Positions 59,301 to 64,000 of a stretch of 64,000 nt of DNA are shown piece after piece. Source of the stretch: Sambucus nigra (taxonomy: Eukaryota > Streptophyta > Magnoliopsida > Dipsacales > Adoxaceae). The notes beneath the pieces were generated by a model, which was not told where the DNA came from, made no database searches, and saw only the letters and a list, made by a program, of their open reading frames with translations. The stretch covers positions 128,190,268-128,254,267 of the forward strand of contig OX422220.1 in the NCBI GenBank assembly GCA_949130495.1, in the 5' to 3' direction. The position numbers were made by a program, and so were the translations under genes. Positions within the stretch are counted from its first letter, which is position 1; each line of letters starts with the position of its first letter.

Positions 59301-62300
59301 ATGTTTTAAAGCCTAAGTGTGCCTATTTACAAAATTCAATCATGTACTTAATCCGAGAGTCTCTCGCTAATATGGTCACTTACAATGAGTTACGTTGGTC
59401 ACGTGTGACGTTTTTGTGCCCTTGTGGGCCGTTCCAGGGAGTTACAGGGTTCTGGCCCACTAGAGGCATTTTTTAAAGCCTAACTGTGCCTGTTTGCAAA
59501 TTTTGATCCTATTCTCGAATTGGGAGTCCCACGACTATGCGGTCAATTGCTACGAGTTATGTTGGTGCAAGGTGTTCGTGGCCCTTGCGGGACCGTTCGA
59601 GGGCGGTTAAGGGTTTTTTCCCACTAGCGGTATCTTTTAAAGCCTAAGTGTGCCTATTTTTCAAATTCGGTCATGTTCACGAATCAATAATTCCATGACT
59701 ACGTGTCAGTTTCTACGAGTTATGCTGGTCATGTGTAAGGTTTTCGTGCCTGTTATGGGGTTGTTCGAGGATTATTCATGGTTTTCTCCCACTAGCAGCA
59801 CGTTTAAAAGCCCAAGTGTGCCTATTTGCAAAATTCGGTCCTATTCTTGAACCGAGAATCCCGTGACTATGTGGTAAGTTTCTATGAGTTACCTTGGTAT
59901 CATAAAAGGTGTTCTTGCCCCTTATAGGGCTATTCGAGTTTTGAGTTTTCGCCCACTAGTGTCACATTTTAAAGCCTAAGTCTACCTATCAGCAAAATTC
60001 GGTCCTGTTCTCTAACCGAGAGTCCCGTGATTACATGGTCAATTTTTACAATCTATGTTGGTCACGTGCGAGGTTTTCGTGTCCCTTGCATGACCATTCG
60101 GGGTTCTAACCCACTAGTAACACATTTTAAATCATAAATGTTCCTATTTATAATTTTTATCGCATTCTCTAATCGAGAGTTTCGTGACTACGTGTTCTAT
60201 TGTTACGAGTTACGTTGTCATGTGTGAGGCTTTCGTGCCCCTGACGGGACTATTCGGGGGCTACTAAGGATTTTTTTCCCATTAGCAGCACCTTTAAAGT
60301 CTAATTGTGCCTATTTGCAAAATTCGTTCTTGTTCTCAAACCAAGAGGCCTATGACTATGAGGTTAGTTGCTATGAGTTACTTTGGTCACTTGTGAGGTG
60401 TTTGTGTCCCTTACGAGGCCATTCGGGCCTTTGTCCACTTGCAGCACGTTTTAAATGCTAGGTGTGCCTATATACAAAATTTTGTCATGTTCTCAAATTA
60501 GGAGTCCTGCGATGTGGTTTTTTGTAAAATTTGGGCCAGTTCTCGAATCATGAGTCTCCCAACTATGTGGTTAGTTTCTAGGACATACGTCGGTCACGTG
60601 CGATGTGTTTGTGCCTCTTACGGGGCCGTTTGGGGGATGTTTGGGGTTTTTGCCCACTAGCGGCATGTTTTAAATCCTAAGTGTGCCTATTTGCAAAATT
60701 TAGTCATCTTCTCAAACTGAGAGTCCCGTAACTATTCTATCAGTTTCTATAAGTTTATGTTAGTCATGTGCGAGGTTTTCATGCCCCTTATGGCAGACTG
60801 TTTAGGTACTATTCGAGTTTTTTTCCAACTAGCGACACATTTTAAATACTAAGTGTGCCTATTTGCCAAATCGGTCCTATTTTCGAACCAAGAGTCTCAC
60901 GACTACGCTCTCAACTGCTATGAGTTATGCTAGTCACGTGTGAGGTGTTCGATCCCCTTACGGGGACGTTTGGGGGCTGCATGGGATATTTGCCCAGTAT
61001 TGGGTCGTGTTAAAGCCTAAGTGTGCATATTTACAAATATTGATCATGTTCTCAAATGGGGAGTCCCGTAACAATGCGATCAGTTGTTACGATTTACGTT
61101 GGCCCGTGCTAGGATGTCATGCCCCTTGCTGGATCGCTTAGGGGTTGTTCGGGTTTTCGCCCACTAGTGGCATATTTAAAAGCCTAAGTGTGCCTATTTC
61201 TAAAATTAGTCCCTATTCTCGAAATAGGAGTCCCACGACTTTGAAGTTAGTTTCTATGAGTAAAGTTGGTCACGTGTGAGGTGCTTGTGTCCCTTGAGAG
61301 TCCATTGAGATTTTTCATCCTCTAGCATCATAGATTAAAGCCTAAGTGTGTCTGTTTGCAAGTTTTCATCCTATTCTCCAACTAGGAGTCTTTCAACTTC
61401 GTCATTAGGTTCTTTGATTTATGTTTGTCACATGCGAGGTGTTCGTGTCCCTTGCGGGACTATTTGGTGGCCTTTCACTAGTAGCACATTCTAAAGTCTA
61501 AGTGTGCCTATTTGTAAATTTTGATCATGTTCTCTAATTGGGAGTTCCACGATAACACGGTTAGTTTCTATGAGTTACGTTGGTCATGTGCGAGGTGTTG
61601 GTGCCCCTTATCGAACCTTTCGGGTGTTGTTATAGGTTTTTACACTACCGGCATGTTTTAAATCCTAAGGGTGTCTATTTGAATATTTTGGTCCTCTTCT
61701 TGAATCGGGAGTCCCGTGACTATGCGATAAGTTTCTATGTGTTACGTTGGTCACGTGCAAGGTGCTCAATCCCCTTACGGGACCTTTCAAGGGATGTTCA
61801 AGTTTTTCACACACTAGCAGCACAGTTTAATGCCTAAGTGTGCCTATTTGAAAATTTTGATCTTGTTCTCGAACTGAGAGTCCCGCAATGATGTGGTTAG
61901 TTGCTACGAGTTATGTTGGTCCTGTGGGAGGTATCCGTGCCCCTTATGGGGTCATTCGGTTGTTGTTCAGGATTTTCACCCACTAGTGGCACGTTTTAAA
62001 GCCTAAGTGTGCCTATTTTCAAATTTCAACATGTTCTTAAATCGGGAGTCCCATGACTATGCGATTAGTTGCTACGTGTTACGTTGGTTACTTGCGACCA
62101 TACCCCTTGTGGGACCATTTGGGAGTTGTTTGAGATTTTCACCCATTAGCGGCCCGTTTTAAAGCCTAAGTTTGCCTATTTACAAATTTTGGTCTAGTTC
62201 AAGAACCATGAGTCCTATGACTATGCGAACAGTTGATACAAGTTACGTTTCTCACGTGGGAGGTGTTTTCACCCCTAGCGGCACATTTTAAAGCATGAAT

Positions 62301-62940
62301 GTGTCTATTTGAAAATTTTGGTCCTATTCTTGAATCGGGAGTTCCGCAACTAGGCGGGCAGTTACTATGAACTACGTTGGTCACATGCGAGGGGTTCGTT
62401 ATCCTTGCGGGGTTGTTTGGGTCTTTATCCCACTAGCAGCAAATTTTAAAGGCTAAGTGTGATTGTTTGAATATTTATGTCCAATTCTCAAACTAGGAGT
62501 CCCTCGACTACTCAAACATTTTATATGAGTTATGTTGGTCACGTGCGAGGTGTTCATGCCCTTTTCGGGGCCATTTGGGTGTTTTTTGGGGGGTTTTCCC
62601 ACCAGCGGCACATTTTAAAACCTAAGTGTGCTTCTTTAAAAATTTCGGTCAAGTTCTCGAACTTGTAGTCCCACAACCATGCGATCAGTTTCTACGAGTT
62701 AAGTTGGTCACCTGCGAGGTGTTTATGCCCCTTACGGTGCCGTTCGAGTGATGTTCGGGAGATTTTTGCTCACTAGTGGCACATCTTAAAGCCTAAGTAT
62801 GGATATGTGGAAATTTCGGTCCTTTTCTCAAATAGGGAGTCAAATTACTATGCGGTCAGTTCCTAGGAATTACATTGGTTAGGCGCGAGGTGTTTGTGCC
62901 CTTTCTGGGGCCATTTGGGATTGTTCGAGATTTTTTCTAA
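53335..62940 (+). repeat. Satellite DNA array, about 60 units of 160-169 bp
   Basis: Head-to-tail repeats fill 9.6 kb. Conserved blocks in order are: CCCACTAGCGGCACGTTTTA; AAAGCCTAAGTGTGCCTATT; TGCAAAATTCGGTC; TGTTCTCGAATCGGGAGTCC; CGCGACTATGCGGTCAG; TACGAGTTACGTTGGTCACG; TGCGAGGTGTTCGTG; CCCCTTGCGGGGCCGTTCGG; and a G-rich run ending TTTTCG. A full unit by my count is about 169 bases; many are shorter because the G-rich run is reduced. Units differ by perhaps 15-25 percent by eye. Some are clearly truncated (near 56950, 57870, 60510). I do not recognise the family. Confidence 0.95.
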
Positions 62941-63509
62941 CTTGCCTCAATCTCCTTATAATTCATCATCAATTTATTCATTTACTTGGTCATAATAAGA
63001 ATTCTTTGTATCCATAGGTTGGAGGTCTTGATGGTGGTGGGATCCATAAGCATTACCAATTAGGTCGGTCAATGGACGATGTATTGGCAAATCATGTAAC
63101 ACTTCCACTCATTGGAGTTTCGCTACGCGGTCGACTACCGATAATTCTTCTAGAACGTAAGGTATATTTTTTTACCATGGTGTGTCCATAACGTATAGTT
63201 TTAACTAATTCTCCACTTTATTAAATGTAACTCAATGTCTTCTAAAGACTAATATTTTCCATTCATATAATAGGTGCATGCACATGGAATCTTATCACTT
63301 TTAAGATACTTATAAGCGTATTTAACAGATTCTTGAACTCCCTTTACATGATTGTTTGTTATCCGGATAGTCTCCCCCATCCACGCTTTGTATTGTGGGT
63401 AATCCATTTAATAATTTTCGAAGGTCTGGGTCAAGGCATCATTTTTTATGTCATTATAAGGGCTCGAACTTGGCTGACTGCTAATGGCCTTTATTGATTC
63501 TAGAGTCAT
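62941..63509 (-). pseudogene. TNP2 transposase N-terminus of a second CACTA, cut by the satellite edge
   Basis: Starts at an ATG at 63509 (MTLESIKAISSQPSSSPYND). After a stop come YKAWMGETIRITNNHVKGVQ, YAYKYLKSDKIPCACTYYMN, LEDIELHLIKW and YTLWTHHGKK, the transposase-associated domain pattern. Near 63060-62960 DLIGNAYGSHHHQDLQPM and the following coil correspond to the next TNP2 segment. At about 62940 the reading ends abruptly in satellite sequence. Three or more stops. Confidence 0.75.
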
Positions 63510-63529
63510 AATCAAGTGTGATGAAAATT

Positions 63530-64000
63530 TATTATTTTTGTCCCATTGAGTACGCATATACAAGTTGGCCCGATTTGGTTATTTGTCGGTATCTATACCT
63601 TCCTTTGTCCCATTCGACTATTCATTCTTCAAATCTTCATATGATTTGGAGCCCATCTTGTGGACATCAGTTTTTTTGCCCTATTTTGTTTATTTTTCTC
63701 CCTCTAAACCAGTTTCTTATCCGTCGCCTCATTTTCTAAAAATCATTCAACCGATCAATCGGCATTTCAACATTATAAGGCACTCTGTCTCTCAAGGGAA
63801 AAATGTCATTGCTCGATTCCCCCTTTGGGAAATGTCTTTGCATAAGGTTTCCCCGATATGTTCTCAGTTGTTCAACAACCCAGGAAAAAACCTTTTTCTT
63901 TGAACGCTCGGGAAATGAAAACCGCTTGCAGAGTTGGTCATATATGTCATATTTTATGGCTTGATTAACTAGGTTCCAGTTATCTGCTCCCCAAAATCCC
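63530..64000 (-). pseudogene. Transposase_24-like gene of the second CACTA
   Basis: Minus strand from the window end: WNLVNQAIKYDIYDQLCKRF, SFPERSKKKVFSWVVEQLRT, YRGNLMQRHFPK, then in another frame REKNKQNRAKKL, and MGSKSYEDLKNE followed by PNRANLYMRTQWDKNNK. This is the order of Pfam Transposase_24. It extends beyond the window and precedes the TNP2 gene on the same strand, the opposite gene order from the CACTA at 27850-42964. Confidence 0.72.

Noticed and set aside
54021..61837. Many 60-100 codon frames with similar CEVFVPL peptides
   Set aside because: These are chance frames in satellite units, differently placed in each unit, with no codon-level conservation.
53335..62940. Ribosomal intergenic or 5S spacer array
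   Set aside because: No 5S, 18S or 25S coding block appears in any of the roughly 60 units, and the units are too short to contain one.

Overview
The window looks like a piece of repeat-rich heterochromatin from a flowering plant nuclear genome. I base this on plant-type retrotransposon lineages (a chromodomain-bearing Ty3/gypsy element of the Tekay/Del kind and several Tat-lineage Ty3 elements with dual RNase H), CACTA (En/Spm) transposons with TNP2-type transposases, a Ty1/copia remnant, and a long satellite array. I found no convincing host gene, tRNA or rRNA. The species cannot be named from the sequence.

Layout. 1-9001: a Tekay-like LTR retrotransposon (5' LTR cut by the window edge, gag-pol in one frame broken by nonsense codons, complete 3' LTR). 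It sits inside the 3' half of a Tat element (9002-13511), which carries an antisense, intron-containing accessory gene and a 3' LTR. That element in turn sits in another Tat-like sequence (13512-about 17739) with an antisense plant-mobile-domain-like gene and a candidate LTR. 18400-20620: a decayed Tat pol tail. 21815-22400: an inverted Ty1/copia RNase H relic. 23940-25720: an isolated Tat accessory gene on the plus strand. 27850 to about 42-43 kb: a CACTA transposon on the minus strand. It was invaded by a non-coding LTR retrotransposon (28755-34519, with target-site duplication) and by an 896-bp insertion, and was rearranged by a 2.1-kb tandem duplication. 44425-53150: a third Tat element with 5' LTR, gag, pol with intact DDE integrase triad, and antisense coiled-coil genes, cut off before its 3' LTR. 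53335-62940: about 60 copies of a satellite with a roughly 160-169 bp unit. 62941-64000: a second CACTA transposon, also minus strand, cut in its transposase by the satellite edge.

How the parts relate. Nothing here forms a working pathway. Every coding region carries stops, frameshifts or truncations. The most informative points are: (a) antisense accessory genes in several Tat elements keep clean spliceosomal introns with reading-frame continuity; (b) the satellite array has no family I recognise; (c) the non-autonomous element has minisatellites in its LTRs and interior; (d) the insertion order can be read from target-site duplications and from gene reading frames that resume across insertions.
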